64,000 nucleotides of DNA from an uncultured Cohaesibacter sp. (lineage in GTDB: Bacteria > Pseudomonadota > Alphaproteobacteria > Rhizobiales > Cohaesibacteraceae), in NCBI RefSeq assembly GCF_963677725.1, contig NZ_OY782507.1:1116001-1180000 (forward strand), read 5' to 3'. Numbering within the stretch: position 1 is the first letter of the stretch; every line of letters begins with the position of its first letter. This document shows positions 43,708 through 52,966 of this stretch, piece by piece. The notes under the pieces are model-generated. The model was not told the DNA's origin, did no database searches, and saw nothing but the letters and a program-made list of their open reading frames with translations. The position numbers and the translations under genes were made by a program.

Positions 43708-44754
43708 ATGACCCAGCCTCATGCAAAATCAGGACGACGCCATGCCAAGCGGGTGCCTCTGGCAAACCGATGGATCACGGATGCCGTGATCGCCGGCCTG
43801 ATCCTTGTGCCGCTGTGTCTCTTCCCTCTTTCCACCAAGGCCAAGGAGCCAGCCATGTTGTTAGAGGATCATCCACTCGCGAACACAATCTGGAATACCG
43901 CAACTGGCAAACAGATCGACCAATCCGCCTTGTTGAGCGCCATTGAGGACAAAATGGTGGTGATGATCGGCGAGAAGCATGACAATCCCCTGCATCATGA
44001 AAAACAGGCCCTGATGGTGCGCCACCTGCGCGAGGCCGGGGCAAAAGGCCGGTTGGTGATGGAGATGGCCGAGCAGGTGCATCAAGCGAATCTCGACAAA
44101 GCCAATCTTGAAGGACTTGATCAGCTGGGTGCGGATATCGCTTGGGAGGCGCGGGGCTGGCCTGCATGGAGCCAGTATCGACCAATCGTTTCCGAGGCCC
44201 TCAAGGCAGGCATGGAACTCAAGGCAGGCAATCCGGATCGCGCCACCCTGATGCAATTGGGTAAGGGGCAAGCACTGGATGCAGATCATCTTGTGGATCT
44301 GCGCTGGGATCGGGACTATACGGCTCCTCAACTTAATAGTTTGCTTGACGAGCTGGTCGACGCCCATTGCGGCATGATGGATCGGGATGCTGTAAAGCCG
44401 CTGGTCGGTATGCAGAAATTAAAAGATGCATTCATGGCACGTGCCTTGCGAGGGAAACGCAAGGCGGATGACGTCTCCATTCTGATTGCGGGCAATGGCC
44501 ATACGCGAAAGGATCGCGGTGTCAGGATGTTTCTTGATAAATCCGAGACGGTTGCTTCCGTTGCGTTGATCGAAGTGGTCCGCGATAGAACCGATGCAAC
44601 GGACTATCCCGCATTTGACCCCAAGCTGTATGACTATGTCTGGTTCACCCCTCGCGTTGATGAAGTGGACCCGTGCGAGACGTTTCGCGCGCAGCTTGAA
44701 GCCATGAAATCCAAGATGAAAATGCATACCAAAAAGGCCGACGACAAACCTTGA
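43708..44754 (+). CDS. ChaN-family haem-binding lipoprotein-like protein
   Basis: ATG 43708 (GGGAGAGAG upstream) gives 348 residues. An N-terminal hydrophobic segment (about 27-45) with no lipobox cysteine anchors it. The ChaN core is visible: VVMIGEKHDNPLHHEKQ with His residues at haem-ligand positions, RLVMEMAEQVHQANL, and late ILIAGNGHTRKDRG. ChaN proteins bind haem cofacially and are iron-regulated in Campylobacter; a link with the iron-transport genes of this window is possible but not shown. Confidence 0.84.
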   Translation: MTQPHAKSGRRHAKRVPLANRWITDAVIAGLILVPLCLFPLSTKAKEPAMLLEDHPLANTIWNTATGKQIDQSALLSAIEDKMVVMIGEKHDNPLHHEKQALMVRHLREAGAKGRLVMEMAEQVHQANLDKANLEGLDQLGADIAWEARGWPAWSQYRPIVSEALKAGMELKAGNPDRATLMQLGKGQALDADHLVDLRWDRDYTAPQLNSLLDELVDAHCGMMDRDAVKPLVGMQKLKDAFMARALRGKRKADDVSILIAGNGHTRKDRGVRMFLDKSETVASVALIEVVRDRTDATDYPAFDPKLYDYVWFTPRVDEVDPCETFRAQLEAMKSKMKMHTKKADDKP

Positions 44755-45257
44755 TTAAAGATCGCGCCACTTTGTCAGAGGGTAAAATCCATCTAAAGTT
44801 GTAGAAAATGTAATTATTAGTTGTGTACAAAATTATTGCAATCCAATCCAATTTCTTGCTTCTCGCCCTAAAAAATGGCGAAAAGCAAAATAGGACCACA
44901 GATTTTGTGCATTTTCCTAACTAGTTTCACCTATAACCCTTCCGGTTGTTGAAAATAGTTATAAAACCCTCGATCAACCCTTTGCCTTTGCGAAAATTAC
45001 GCTTCCAAGGCATTGAAAATTCTATTAATTTCAAATTTCAATAAAAATAAAACAATTCATAATGTAAATTCATGTCCTTTGGGTAAATGAGACAATTTTC
45101 CCATGATTTAGTCTATAATTGTCCAAATTGTTGGAAACCATTACATCCATTAACCAAACCTTAACTAAAACTCTTTGACATCTCCGTGATTATTGGTTCA
45201 AATCATCTTGCGGCCCAACGAAAATTATAAGGGCAAATATTTTTTTGGAGAACCGAT
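44755..45257. other. A+T-rich intergenic region after the chaN-like gene
   Basis: About 500 bases, markedly A+T-rich. It contains a 12-bp hairpin (44856-44867 with 44877-44888, one G-T pair), a short pentamer repeat (about 44839-44852) and, near the right end, a CtrA-type site and a TTGACA hexamer. No coding frame. Confidence 0.5.
45150..45203 (+). promoter_or_regulatory. CtrA box and promoter upstream of a secreted-protein gene
   Basis: TTAA-CCAAACC-TTAAC at 45150-45165 is an exact CtrA consensus. Ten bases on lies TTGACA (45175-45180) with a 17-base spacer and TCAAAT at 45198-45203 as the -10. The transcript would give a leader of about 50 bases before ATG 45258. Confidence 0.5.
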
Positions 45258-45593
45258 ATGACCATTCGAACTACCAATTTTGCTTTGGCAACTGCTCTGG
45301 CAGTAGCAACTCTTACAACCGCCGTCAGCTTTTCGTTTGACGCAGAAGCTCGCACGTTTACGGGCGACCGTTACGTCAATCGTGACAAATGCTACAAAGT
45401 GGAGAAGATTCCACAACTCGTGGAATATGACACGAAGGGCGTATTTGTCCGTGGTGCCAGCCGTTCCTGGAGAGGCAACATGCGCAGGGGTGGCTCCATT
45501 GTGACCAGCAAGTATCACGATCCTGTCTATATCCGGACGACACGTGTGCTTGAAGATCAGCATTACACGCTGATCCCTACCAGCTGCCGTTAA
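45258..45593 (+). CDS. Secreted protein of unknown function
   Basis: A 111-residue protein with GGAG eight bases before the ATG. A signal peptide ends near AEA (about residue 31). The mature part has two cysteines (DKCYKVEK near the start and TSCR at the end), likely forming a disulphide, and an aromatic, basic composition. No known family. Directly downstream of a CtrA-type promoter and upstream of a hairpin. Confidence 0.65.
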   Translation: MTIRTTNFALATALAVATLTTAVSFSFDAEARTFTGDRYVNRDKCYKVEKIPQLVEYDTKGVFVRGASRSWRGNMRRGGSIVTSKYHDPVYIRTTRVLEDQHYTLIPTSCR

Positions 45594-45602
45594 TATATTG
45601 AC

Positions 45603-45635
45603 ATGTTCCGGGCGCTCATCAAGTGCCCGGAACAT
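45603..45635. terminator. Hairpin after the secreted-protein gene
   Basis: A perfect 11-bp stem ATGTTCCGGGC / GCCCGGAACAT (45603-45613 with 45625-45635). It lacks a T-run on either side, so it may reduce read-through or protect the 3' end rather than terminate. Confidence 0.5.
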
Positions 45636-45696
45636 ATGCTCTCGTCCACACCGCCCAAGCTGGCGGTGGCATCAATCACTGGGTGGAGAGATTTTT

Positions 45697-46356
45697 ATGA
45701 CGCATGCCGCTTCAAAACTGTTCTTTGCTTTTACGTCCCGATTTTACGCCTGTTTCCTCAAAGCCTTCTGTGTTCGCACCGGATGCCTTTTTGCTGCGTC
45801 TTTGAGCATGATTGCCTTGGTCAATCTGCCTGTCTCACCTGCTTTTGCGCAGGGTCAAACGCAGGACAGCCAGAAGGAACCGGATGAAAAGGACCTGAAA
45901 TTCGTCTTTGTTACATCGCTTGCGATTGATGAAGATGGCGAGTTGCAGCCCAAGGACAAAGATATCCCGGACCTGTCCGATGGCGACTTGCTATCGGGAG
46001 ACAATATTCTCAAGCGCCTTGATGCCAATGAAGAAGCCGCATCGCGTTCCCTGTTGCAAGATCACAATCTCGCAGCCTACATCGTGCATCCGGTTTCGGG
46101 GAAAAGTTTTGAGTTGCAGATTGGCAATTGCGCAGCGCTCGACTATGTGACTGGAGACTTGCCCTATCCGCAGCAGGTTCAATGCGACGATGACCTTTAT
46201 TCCTACCGCGCAGGACCGCATGGCGTTGAGATTCTGGTCAATGGCGAGATTTTCTTTGATATTCCACTCGATGCAGGACTCTATCGTCTGAATGGGGTCG
46301 ATGTGACCTTCACCAAACCCGCTTCAGACAGCTCGGATACGGGCAAGCCCAAATAA
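45697..46356 (+). CDS. Secreted protein of unknown function
   Basis: ATG 45697 (GGAGA eight bases upstream) gives 219 residues. The N-terminus is long for a signal peptide (about 50 residues to AFA-Q), with the hydrophobic core near 30-45. The mature part is acidic (QTQDSQKEPDEKDLKFVFV ...) and contains two cysteines, one in IGNCAALDY and one in VQCDDDLYSYR. No known family; perhaps a periplasmic beta-rich protein. It follows another unrecognised secreted-protein gene. Confidence 0.6.
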   Translation: MTHAASKLFFAFTSRFYACFLKAFCVRTGCLFAASLSMIALVNLPVSPAFAQGQTQDSQKEPDEKDLKFVFVTSLAIDEDGELQPKDKDIPDLSDGDLLSGDNILKRLDANEEAASRSLLQDHNLAAYIVHPVSGKSFELQIGNCAALDYVTGDLPYPQQVQCDDDLYSYRAGPHGVEILVNGEIFFDIPLDAGLYRLNGVDVTFTKPASDSSDTGKPK

Positions 46357-46397
46357 TCCGCCACCAACATGCCAGATTCATGAACGTCTGCATCTGT

Positions 46398-46784
46398 TCA
46401 GTTTTGCAGACTGGTTGCCCAGAGGCGCATCGCGGCCGCCTCTTTTGACTCTGCACGATAGGATGACTTCGGCGTCCCTGCTTCCATGCCAGCCTGCATG
46501 GCAGACATCGTTCCAAACAACGCCATCACATAGCCCGGAATTGGTCTGTAGATCGTCTCGGGATGTGGTTCTGGGCTATAGCGAATGAAATCACCCTTCT
46601 GGCATATTTCGTCTTTCGGCATGCCTTCAATCACCCGTGTGTAACACCAGGTCGATTTTTGCTTGGTGACTTGAATGAAGGATTCGTTTGGCTGGGTAAG
46701 AGGCGCAGTGGGCGCTTCGGGCTTCGTGGCGCAAGCGGACAACAGGATTGCACCGCTTAGACATATGGCTTTTGACGCCAGCAT
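46398..46784 (-). CDS. Small putative lipoprotein, unknown
   Basis: ATG 46784 gives 128 residues with a lipoprotein signal: hydrophobic core followed by LLSAC (Cys18 as lipidation site). The mature part has two further cysteines (STWCYTRV, EICQKG) that could be joined, and the segment YSPEPHPETIYRPIPGYVM. Longer starts (GTG 46814) are possible. No family recognised. It converges with the secreted-protein gene at 45697 and is divergent from the FecR-domain gene. Confidence 0.6.
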   Translation of the reverse strand: MLASKAICLSGAILLSACATKPEAPTAPLTQPNESFIQVTKQKSTWCYTRVIEGMPKDEICQKGDFIRYSPEPHPETIYRPIPGYVMALFGTMSAMQAGMEAGTPKSSYRAESKEAAAMRLWATSLQN

Positions 46785-47093
46785 GTTCCAATTTGTAAGC
46801 CGCACCTTCACCACACATGTCTCTCTTTAAAACTGCCATGATTTTTCGATTCCGACGGGAGAACCAACTGTCGAAATCCTTAATCATTAGTAGAGAAGTA
46901 TGGTTAACAAACTCTTGCATTGTTGCAATATGCACGAATAAGCGCGCCCATCAAGATTCCAAAAGAGTCCAGTAATGCGAAAGTAACCAAATTGCTGACC
47001 GCAATACTGAAGCGAATTCCGGGTCTTAAACCATTTTTATATTTTCACGCGCATGGTCGATTTGGACCCATTCTTCATCGAGGACCTGACCAA
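46785..47093. other. Divergent intergenic region before the second FecR-domain gene
   Basis: About 310 bases. A frame continues upstream of 47094 to 46920 but shows no signal peptide there, whereas 47094 begins one, so I treat the upstream part as leader. No clear operator or RNA element seen. Confidence 0.4.
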
Positions 47094-48365
47094 ATGCGTT
47101 TGTTCGTTCTTTACTTTGTAACGATGCTCACTTTCATGCTGCCCCATTCTGCTGCTGCGGACGAACATCATAGCTGGCTTGTAGCCAAGGTGACCGGCAC
47201 CGCCTTTATTGCCGCCAAGCACGAACGTGCCCAGAGGGTCAAGCGCGGCATGTTGCTGAAACCGGGTTTTACGCTTTCAACCCGCTCCAAAACGCGGATA
47301 TTGCTCAAGCGGGGCAATGAGCGCATTCAAGTGGGGCCAAGCGCGATTATGGCGCTGCCACCGGCCAAGTATAACAAGCCCGGCAAGACACTGATTTTGC
47401 AGCAGAGCGGGCGTTTGGATCTGACGGTCAACAAACGGAATGTGAAGCATTTCTCCGTTCGCACTCCATTCCTCGTCGCTACCGTCAAGGGCACGACCTT
47501 TTCGGTCGACGTCAGCGGGCGCGGCGCTGATGTTGCTGTTTCCAATGGTACTGTAGAAGTTTCGGACAATGCGAGCGGCGAGATGGCTGACATTACCCGT
47601 GGGCAGCAAGCCAGTGTTCGCCGGGTCAATGGGGCCTCCTCTGGCCTGTCGCTAAAAGCCGCCACACCTGCCGCGACCAAGGCACTGAATAGGCGCAAAA
47701 CGAAGAAGCCCAAAACAAAAGTCAATTTCCGGGCGACAAGAAAGATCAACAACACTGTCATGACTTTGGCACCAGGCAGCTTGAAGGTCTCCAAGAAGAA
47801 CGCAAAGTCGGCAGCAACTGATATGCCATCACGGTTCAAAAGCAAGGGTCGGATGACTGCAGCTCAAAAGCGTGCGGCAGCCAAGCAGGCCTATGCGAAC
47901 CGCATGCAGGAATGGGCTCGTGCGGTCAAAAGGAATCCGCAACTAAGTGCCAAACAGAAAGCAAGAGCGGAAAGAAAGGCGGCACGTGCGGCAGCCCAGG
48001 CAGCGTCGGCGACACAAAGTGCCAATGCGCAGGCCAGCTCGACCAACCGCAGCAACTCAAATAGCAGCGTGAGCAACAGTAGCAATCCCAACGGGAACTC
48101 AAGCTCGAAAAGCAACTCCAGTTCAAACAGTAACTCAAGTTCGAACAGCAACTCAAGCTCGAACAGCAACTCCAGCTCGAACAGCAACTCAAGTTCGAAC
48201 AGCAACTCAAGCTCGAACAGCAACTCAAGCTCAAACAGCAACTCCAGCTCGCACAGCAACTCCAGTTCGAACAGCAATTCAAGCTCGCACAGCAACTCAA
48301 GTTCGAACAGCAACTCAAGCTCGCATGGAGGCTCCAACTCGAACAATAACGGCAGATCCAGATAG
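47094..48365 (+). CDS. FecR-domain secreted protein with Ser/Asn repeat tail
   Basis: ATG 47094 gives 423 residues and a signal peptide (about 1-23). Order: FecR domain (about 30-180) with KRNVKHFSVRTPFLVATVKG, closely like the protein at 6938-7867; a basic linker (180-330) rich in Lys, Arg and Ala; and a tail of about thirteen SSSNSN-type hexapeptide units (residues 335-411). It has no C-terminal membrane helix, unlike its paralogue. A repeat tail of this sort suggests exposure outside the cell; function unknown. Confidence 0.78.
   Translation: MRLFVLYFVTMLTFMLPHSAAADEHHSWLVAKVTGTAFIAAKHERAQRVKRGMLLKPGFTLSTRSKTRILLKRGNERIQVGPSAIMALPPAKYNKPGKTLILQQSGRLDLTVNKRNVKHFSVRTPFLVATVKGTTFSVDVSGRGADVAVSNGTVEVSDNASGEMADITRGQQASVRRVNGASSGLSLKAATPAATKALNRRKTKKPKTKVNFRATRKINNTVMTLAPGSLKVSKKNAKSAATDMPSRFKSKGRMTAAQKRAAAKQAYANRMQEWARAVKRNPQLSAKQKARAERKAARAAAQAASATQSANAQASSTNRSNSNSSVSNSSNPNGNSSSKSNSSSNSNSSSNSNSSSNSNSSSNSNSSSNSNSSSNSNSSSNSNSSSHSNSSSNSNSSSHSNSSSNSNSSSHGGSNSNNNGRSR
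48096..48323 (+). repeat. 18-bp tandem repeat coding for SSSNSN
   Basis: About 12.7 copies of an 18-bp unit (AACAGCAACTCAAGCTCG type) with silent and Asn-to-His changes. The array is in frame and probably varies in number between strains by slippage. Confidence 0.9.
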
Positions 48366-48525
48366 CTCTGTCTCCAAACCGGCCTTCAACAAGAATGCCG
48401 CTTGATGCGGATCTCTCAAAAGTGCCGATGCGAGCTGCGGGGACCGGTTCCCCGATCTGGCTTGGCACTGTTGGGCCACGCTTTATGGATGATGCTTTCT
48501 AGCCGCGATAGCAAGCCAATATGAA

Positions 48526-48549
48526 AAAACCGCCTCACAAGGCGGTTTT
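48526..48549. terminator. Bidirectional terminator between the FecR-domain gene and glyQ
   Basis: Stem AAAACCGCC / GGCGGTTTT (48526-48534 with 48541-48549), loop TCACAA, with T-runs on both sides. It serves both convergent genes. Confidence 0.88.
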
Positions 48550-48601
48550 ATTCTTTGTTGGAAGTATAGGGACCTATTTCAACAGGTCCGATCCCAATGG
48601 A

Positions 48602-49540
48602 TCACTTTGGCTCGTAGCCGACGCCGCCTGCATGGGTCAGCAGAAAGGCCTCGCCACAGGCTTTGGCGAGTTCGCGAACCCGCAGAATGTAGCTCTGTCG
48701 TTCGGTCACGGAAATGACACCGCGGGCATCGAGCAGGTTGAACAGGTGAGATGCCTTGATGCACTGGTCGTAGGCTGGCAACACACACAGATGCAAATTG
48801 CCGCCAGCTCCCTGCGCAAGAATGGCCTTGCATTCCTCTTCCGCATCCTTGAAGTGGCGGAACAATTTCTCAGTGTTGGCATATTCGAAATTGTGACGGG
48901 AATATTCCTGCTCTGCCTGCAAGAAGACATCGCCATAGGAGATTTTCTCATCGCCTTCACGGCCATTATAGTTCAGGTCATAGACGTTATCGACGCCCTG
49001 CACATACATGGCAATGCGTTCCAGACCATAGGTCAACTCGCCTGCGACGGGAGCACATTCGATGCCGCAAACCTGCTGGAAATAGGTGAACTGGCTCACT
49101 TCCATGCCATCGCACCAACATTCCCATCCAAGGCCCCATGCACCAAGGGTCGGGCTTTCCCAGTCATCTTCCACAAAGCGAATATCATGCAAAGCGCTGT
49201 CGATGCCAATCGCTTTCAGCGAGCCGAGATACAGATCCTGAAGATCTTTCGGGCTCGGTTTCAACAGAACCTGAAACTGGTAATAATGCTGCAGTCGATT
49301 GGGATTTTCGCCATAACGTCCATCGGTTGGACGACGTGACGGCTGAACATAAGCAACCTGCCACGGGCGCGGCCCGAGCGCGCGCAGGGTGGTGGCCGGG
49401 TGGAAGGTACCGGCGCCGACTTCCATGTCATAGGGCTGGAGAATTGCGCAGCCGTAATCGGCCCAGTATTTCTGCAGCGCGAGGATCATGCCCTGAAAAG
49501 AGCGTTCCGGCTGCATATGAGGGGCTAGAATGTCGGTCAT
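48602..49540 (-). CDS. glyQ: Glycyl-tRNA synthetase alpha subunit
   Basis: Catalytic alpha subunit of the alpha2beta2 bacterial glycyl-tRNA synthetase. The 312-residue protein is full length and near-identical in pattern to known Gly[53 protein letters not shown] and [12 protein letters not shown]. The beta-subunit gene glyS is not in the window; minus-strand genes downstream are unrelated, so glyS is distant or the operon is broken here. Confidence 0.97.
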   Translation of the reverse strand: MTDILAPHMQPERSFQGMILALQKYWADYGCAILQPYDMEVGAGTFHPATTLRALGPRPWQVAYVQPSRRPTDGRYGENPNRLQHYYQFQVLLKPSPKDLQDLYLGSLKAIGIDSALHDIRFVEDDWESPTLGAWGLGWECWCDGMEVSQFTYFQQVCGIECAPVAGELTYGLERIAMYVQGVDNVYDLNYNGREGDEKISYGDVFLQAEQEYSRHNFEYANTEKLFRHFKDAEEECKAILAQGAGGNLHLCVLPAYDQCIKASHLFNLLDARGVISVTERQSYILRVRELAKACGEAFLLTHAGGVGYEPK

Positions 49541-50045
49541 CTTCCTGTCAGTCTCTTATTGCATCATGGTTGCGTCGGGCAAGGTCCCGGCTTTGGGGCG
49601 GACCCTAATGCAATCGGCGGCAGAAGAAAAGCCGGTTTTTCTCCCTGTTCAGTCCTGCCTGCCCTGCTTGGTGGCAATGATGCTGAGATTACCCAATTCA
49701 ATCATGCAATTTGTCATGGTTTGGCACCCTCTCGCGGGTGTATGGGGCACTACCTTGTTGCCCCTTGTTGCCCCTTGTTGCCCCTTGTTGCCCTTTGCCT
49801 GAGCCTTGAATCAGACTTGAGAGGCGTGATCTTGGCCCTTCCCTCTCCCGCATACGGCTCTCTGTAGCACAATCGGCCCACGGGACTGAAGCAGACGCCA
49901 AGTCTGCCTTAATTTTCATCGCGCTGCACAAAGTCTAGACTGGATATAATATTTTCCCTCTGGCACCATATAGTAAGTACAAATATACCTATATTTCGCA
50001 TTTAGTCGGACCGTACCAACCAAAAATCTGTATATGTGAGATGAA
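49541..50045. other. Intergenic region upstream of glyQ
   Basis: About 500 bases between two divergent genes. Contains the 10-bp tandem repeat at 49753-49792. I see no credible coding frame; the repeat alone makes frames with Gly/Gln/Arg bias on the minus strand. Promoters of glyQ and the YitT gene must lie here; A+T-rich sequence occurs near 49940-50030. Confidence 0.45.
49753..49792. repeat. Four perfect copies of a 10-bp tandem repeat
   Basis: Unit CCTTGTTGCC, four identical tandem copies, then a partial copy. No spacers, so not a CRISPR. It sits about 210 bases upstream of glyQ. Confidence 0.8.
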
Positions 50046-50675
50046 ATGAGCGCAGTCACGAATAGCGAGCCGCTTGCCGGTCTTGAAAAGCATTCATTGC
50101 TGGAAGATGTCCAGGGCCTGTCCTTCGGCGTTCTGCTGGCCGCTGTCGGTCTGGTCTTTCTGACCCAGCTGGGTTTCATTACAGGACAGACCGCCGGATT
50201 GGCTTTGATAATATCCTACGCTACCGGTTACGATCTGGGGATCGTGTTCTTTCTGGTCAACTTGCCCTTCTATTGGTTCACCTATCAGCGCCTTGGCTGG
50301 CGCTTTACGGTCAAATCCGCGCTCTGTGTGGCAGGGTTGTCGGTGTTGATGCAGGTTTTGCCCCCTCTGATGACCTTCGAGACACTCAATCCGTTCTTCG
50401 GTACCCTCGCCTTTGGCGTGCTGACAGGGACCGGGTTGTTGGCTATCATTCGCCATGAAGGTAGCCTTGGGGGCGCTGGCGCATTGGCGTTGACCGTGCA
50501 GGAGGCCACCGGTTTCAAGGCCGGTTACGTGCAACAATTGTTTGATATCGGGATCTTTGGGACCGCCCTTTTCCTATTACCGCTCAATGTGATTGGCTGG
50601 TCCTTGTTTGGCTCGCTCATTCTCAATGCCATCATCGCCATCAATCACCGTCGGGACCGTTATATCGGACGCTAA
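50046..50675 (+). CDS. YitT family membrane protein
   Basis: A 209-residue integral-membrane protein with about five helices. The family pattern GLVFLTQLGFITGQTAGLALIISY and the NLPFYWFTYQRLGWRFTVKS loop are visible, followed by GGAGALALTVQEATGFKAGYVQQLFD. YitT (DUF161) proteins are of unknown function, often proposed as transporters. The start at ATG 50046 has no strong ribosome-binding site. Confidence 0.85.
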   Translation: MSAVTNSEPLAGLEKHSLLEDVQGLSFGVLLAAVGLVFLTQLGFITGQTAGLALIISYATGYDLGIVFFLVNLPFYWFTYQRLGWRFTVKSALCVAGLSVLMQVLPPLMTFETLNPFFGTLAFGVLTGTGLLAIIRHEGSLGGAGALALTVQEATGFKAGYVQQLFDIGIFGTALFLLPLNVIGWSLFGSLILNAIIAINHRRDRYIGR

Positions 50676-50806
50676 CGCCATAGCCTGATGCGCTTCTGTT
50701 GAGGAAGACTCTTCTCTTGATGAATGTTAGGGGGACTTGTCAGACATTCTGCTTTATGTTGATTGTCTGAGAAACCCGCCTATAAGCCCAAGCAAGAGAG
50801 ACGACT

Positions 50807-51373
50807 ATGGCTCACAGTTCCGGCCCCCGTTCCTTCATTCCCGTAAAGATCGCCATTCTGACAGTGTCCGACACAAGGACGCTGGAGGACGACAAGTCTG
50901 GTCAGATATTGGTGGACCGCCTTGAGGCGGCCGGACACATATTGGCTGACAGGGCAATCGTCAAAGATGATGTCGAGGCCATTCAGGCACAAACCAAGGC
51001 CTGGATTGCGGACAAGGGCGTCGACGTGATCATTTCAACGGGCGGCACAGGCTTTACCGGTCGCGATGTGACGCCGGAAGCGATGATTCCGCTGTTCGAA
51101 AAACATATGGACGGCTTTTCGTGGCTGTTTCACAAGATTTCATTTGAAAAAATCGGCACTTCAACCATCCAGTCTCGCGCGACAGGCGGCGTGGCTGGCG
51201 CGACCTATATTTTCTGTATTCCCGGTTCATCCGGGGCCTGCAAGGATGCATGGGATGGTATCTTTGCCTATCAGCTGGACTATCGCCATACGCCCTGCAA
51301 TTTCGTTGAGATGATGCCCCGTCTCGATGAGCATCTCAAACGCTCCAAGCTTCAGACCCAGCCAGCAAAGTGA
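50807..51373 (+). CDS. moaB: Molybdenum cofactor biosynthesis protein B
   Basis: A 188-residue MoaB/MogA-type molybdopterin-adenylyltransferase-like protein. It shows the N-terminal [20 protein letters not shown], the substrate-binding [20 protein letters not shown], and the [19 protein letters not shown] block. It acts in pterin-dithiolene adenylation in Moco synthesis. The start has AAGAGAGAC upstream. No other moa gene is in the window. Confidence 0.95.
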   Translation: MAHSSGPRSFIPVKIAILTVSDTRTLEDDKSGQILVDRLEAAGHILADRAIVKDDVEAIQAQTKAWIADKGVDVIISTGGTGFTGRDVTPEAMIPLFEKHMDGFSWLFHKISFEKIGTSTIQSRATGGVAGATYIFCIPGSSGACKDAWDGIFAYQLDYRHTPCNFVEMMPRLDEHLKRSKLQTQPAK

Positions 51374-51400
51374 CGTCTGGCCTTTTCGGCAACAAGACAA

Positions 51401-51437
51401 AAAAAGAGCGCGCATCGGACCTCGAGGCGCGCTTTGA
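51401..51437. terminator. Bidirectional terminator after moaB
   Basis: Stem AGCGCGC / GCGCGCT (51407-51413 with 51427-51433) flanked by A-runs on the left and TTGACTTTT on the right; serves moaB and the convergent gene at 51468. Confidence 0.7.
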
Positions 51438-51467
51438 CTTTTGTGTCTCTTGAAAGCCTTTGTTGCC

Positions 51468-51803
51468 TCAGGCGACCTTTCGCAGATCTGCCGACATGCG
51501 GCGGATATCGTCAAAGTCTGTCATGGCCTGCTCGGCCTGCGGGTAACATTCCATCAGCACCGCTGTCATGGCAATGTAGAATCTATTGACATCGCTGTCA
51601 TTGTCCAGATCCCGCAAGATTTGCAGCGCATCGAGCAGATTTTTGCAATCGGAATAACATGGGCTGCCCGACTGTCCAAACCATGACAGTTTGACATAGG
51701 CGGCAAAGCGTGGCCCGCACAAAGATCCGTTTTCAATTTGATGTTTAGCATAAGCCGCAATATCCGCGACAAGCAGCTCCAATGCCAAAATATCGGCTGG
51801 CAT
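51468..51803 (-). CDS. Conserved-looking small cytoplasmic protein, unknown
   Basis: ATG 51803 (GGGGGTC upstream) gives 111 residues. The product is acidic, largely helical and has two close cysteines (SPCYSDC, about residues 55-61) that may bind metal or form a disulphide, plus a late ECYPQAEQAM. No signal peptide. I recognise no family. It is convergent with moaB and separated from ygfZ by an A+T-rich 200-base region. Confidence 0.6.
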   Translation of the reverse strand: MPADILALELLVADIAAYAKHQIENGSLCGPRFAAYVKLSWFGQSGSPCYSDCKNLLDALQILRDLDNDSDVNRFYIAMTAVLMECYPQAEQAMTDFDDIRRMSADLRKVA

Positions 51804-52002
51804 AGTGTGACCCCCAAAAGTCTGTCCCCTGTATGACCAGTTTGCCGGAAACAGTCTTAACAAAGCTTAAAAAAGCTTCGAGTTTTATGCTTGGTTAATC
51901 ATAAAAATACTGCAATTTGCGAAAAAGATTGCAACATTATCTCAAGTTATAGAAAAATAACAAAATAACAATACTGCGATTAAATATTATAAACCGTGCG
52001 AC

Positions 52003-52824
52003 TTACATGGAGAAATTTGCATAATCTGGAATAGAGAATGTCAAAGCCATGCCCATTACTTCAACAACCAGATTTTCCTCAATGGCATCGGCCACACGAT
52101 CAAGCCGCACCAACGCAAGCCCTTTGTTTCCAGACACTTGGCCAAGGGTGCCTACGGCTTTCCCGCCGACGGAAATGGTCGCCTCAGTGGGTGAGGCAGA
52201 CTGTCGCAGAGGTTGGGGCGCTTCAACCTGAACCACCCGCTTACGCGCGGTGCCGCGATGGTGCATGCGGGAGACGACTTCCTGACCGACATAGCATCCT
52301 TTGGAGAAATCGATTCCCCCCAGGAGATCCATATTCACATCGTGGGGGAAGGCATCACCAAAGTCGAAATCCGTGCCAGCTTGCGGAATTCCGGCTTCGA
52401 CGAAACGGGCCGACAGGGCTGCATGGTCTGGATCTCGCAGCCAGTCGTCCGCCGGACCATATAGACGCCAGCCGAGCATCTCGGAGCGAGGATCCTGCAC
52501 CCCCGTCTCTTGTGGCTCAAAGCTGTGCCCCACCTGATCCTCAAGCAGATCAATGGCTATGGCGGATCGCAGGCGATAGAGGGTCATTTTCTTGATAAAG
52601 TCATCCACCACGCGCCCATCAAGATCGAACAAAAAGCCATCAGGCTGACGCGTGACGATGAAGTCAAACAGGATCTTGCCTTGCGGTGTCAGCAAGGCGC
52701 CATACCCGGCTTCCCCGACAGCCACTTTGTCAAGATTGGTCGTGATCAAACGCTGCAACAATGCCTCTGTGTCAGCGCCCGACATGCGTACCAATTTTCG
52801 GTCTTCAAGTAGGGTGATGGCCAT
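52003..52824 (-). CDS. ygfZ: Folate-binding Fe-S cluster repair-like protein YgfZ
   Basis: ATG 52824 (AAGGA eight bases upstream) gives 273 residues. The YgfZ signature KGCYVGQEVVSRMHHRG, with the essential cysteine, is intact, and the N-terminal GCV_T-like fold (GADTEALLQRLITTNLDKV, YGALLTPQGKILFDFIV) is present. YgfZ uses tetrahydrofolate to support certain iron-sulphur enzymes, notably MiaB and respiratory dehydrogenases. A stand-alone gene, next to a HAD hydrolase gene on the same strand. Confidence 0.92.
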   Translation of the reverse strand: MAITLLEDRKLVRMSGADTEALLQRLITTNLDKVAVGEAGYGALLTPQGKILFDFIVTRQPDGFLFDLDGRVVDDFIKKMTLYRLRSAIAIDLLEDQVGHSFEPQETGVQDPRSEMLGWRLYGPADDWLRDPDHAALSARFVEAGIPQAGTDFDFGDAFPHDVNMDLLGGIDFSKGCYVGQEVVSRMHHRGTARKRVVQVEAPQPLRQSASPTEATISVGGKAVGTLGQVSGNKGLALVRLDRVADAIEENLVVEVMGMALTFSIPDYANFSM

Positions 52825-52966
52825 GAAAGCGTTCCTTATGGGTTGATGCAGGAAATGAGCACAGTGAGCGCAGAAAGGCTGACAAGCCTTCACGACACAT
52901 CCGCCTTCCCTCTCCTCACAGATAGGCAGGCTGGCAACTGATCACAAGATGGCTCGACAGACAGGT

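Noticed and set aside
47891..48346. Long minus-strand frame with LELELL-type repeats
   Set aside because: It is the antisense reading of the 18-bp Ser/Asn repeat in the FecR-domain gene; a repeat with no stops in one frame often lacks them in others.
49741..49800. CRISPR-like repeat array
   Set aside because: The 10-bp copies are directly adjacent with no spacers and far shorter than CRISPR repeats; no cas genes nearby.
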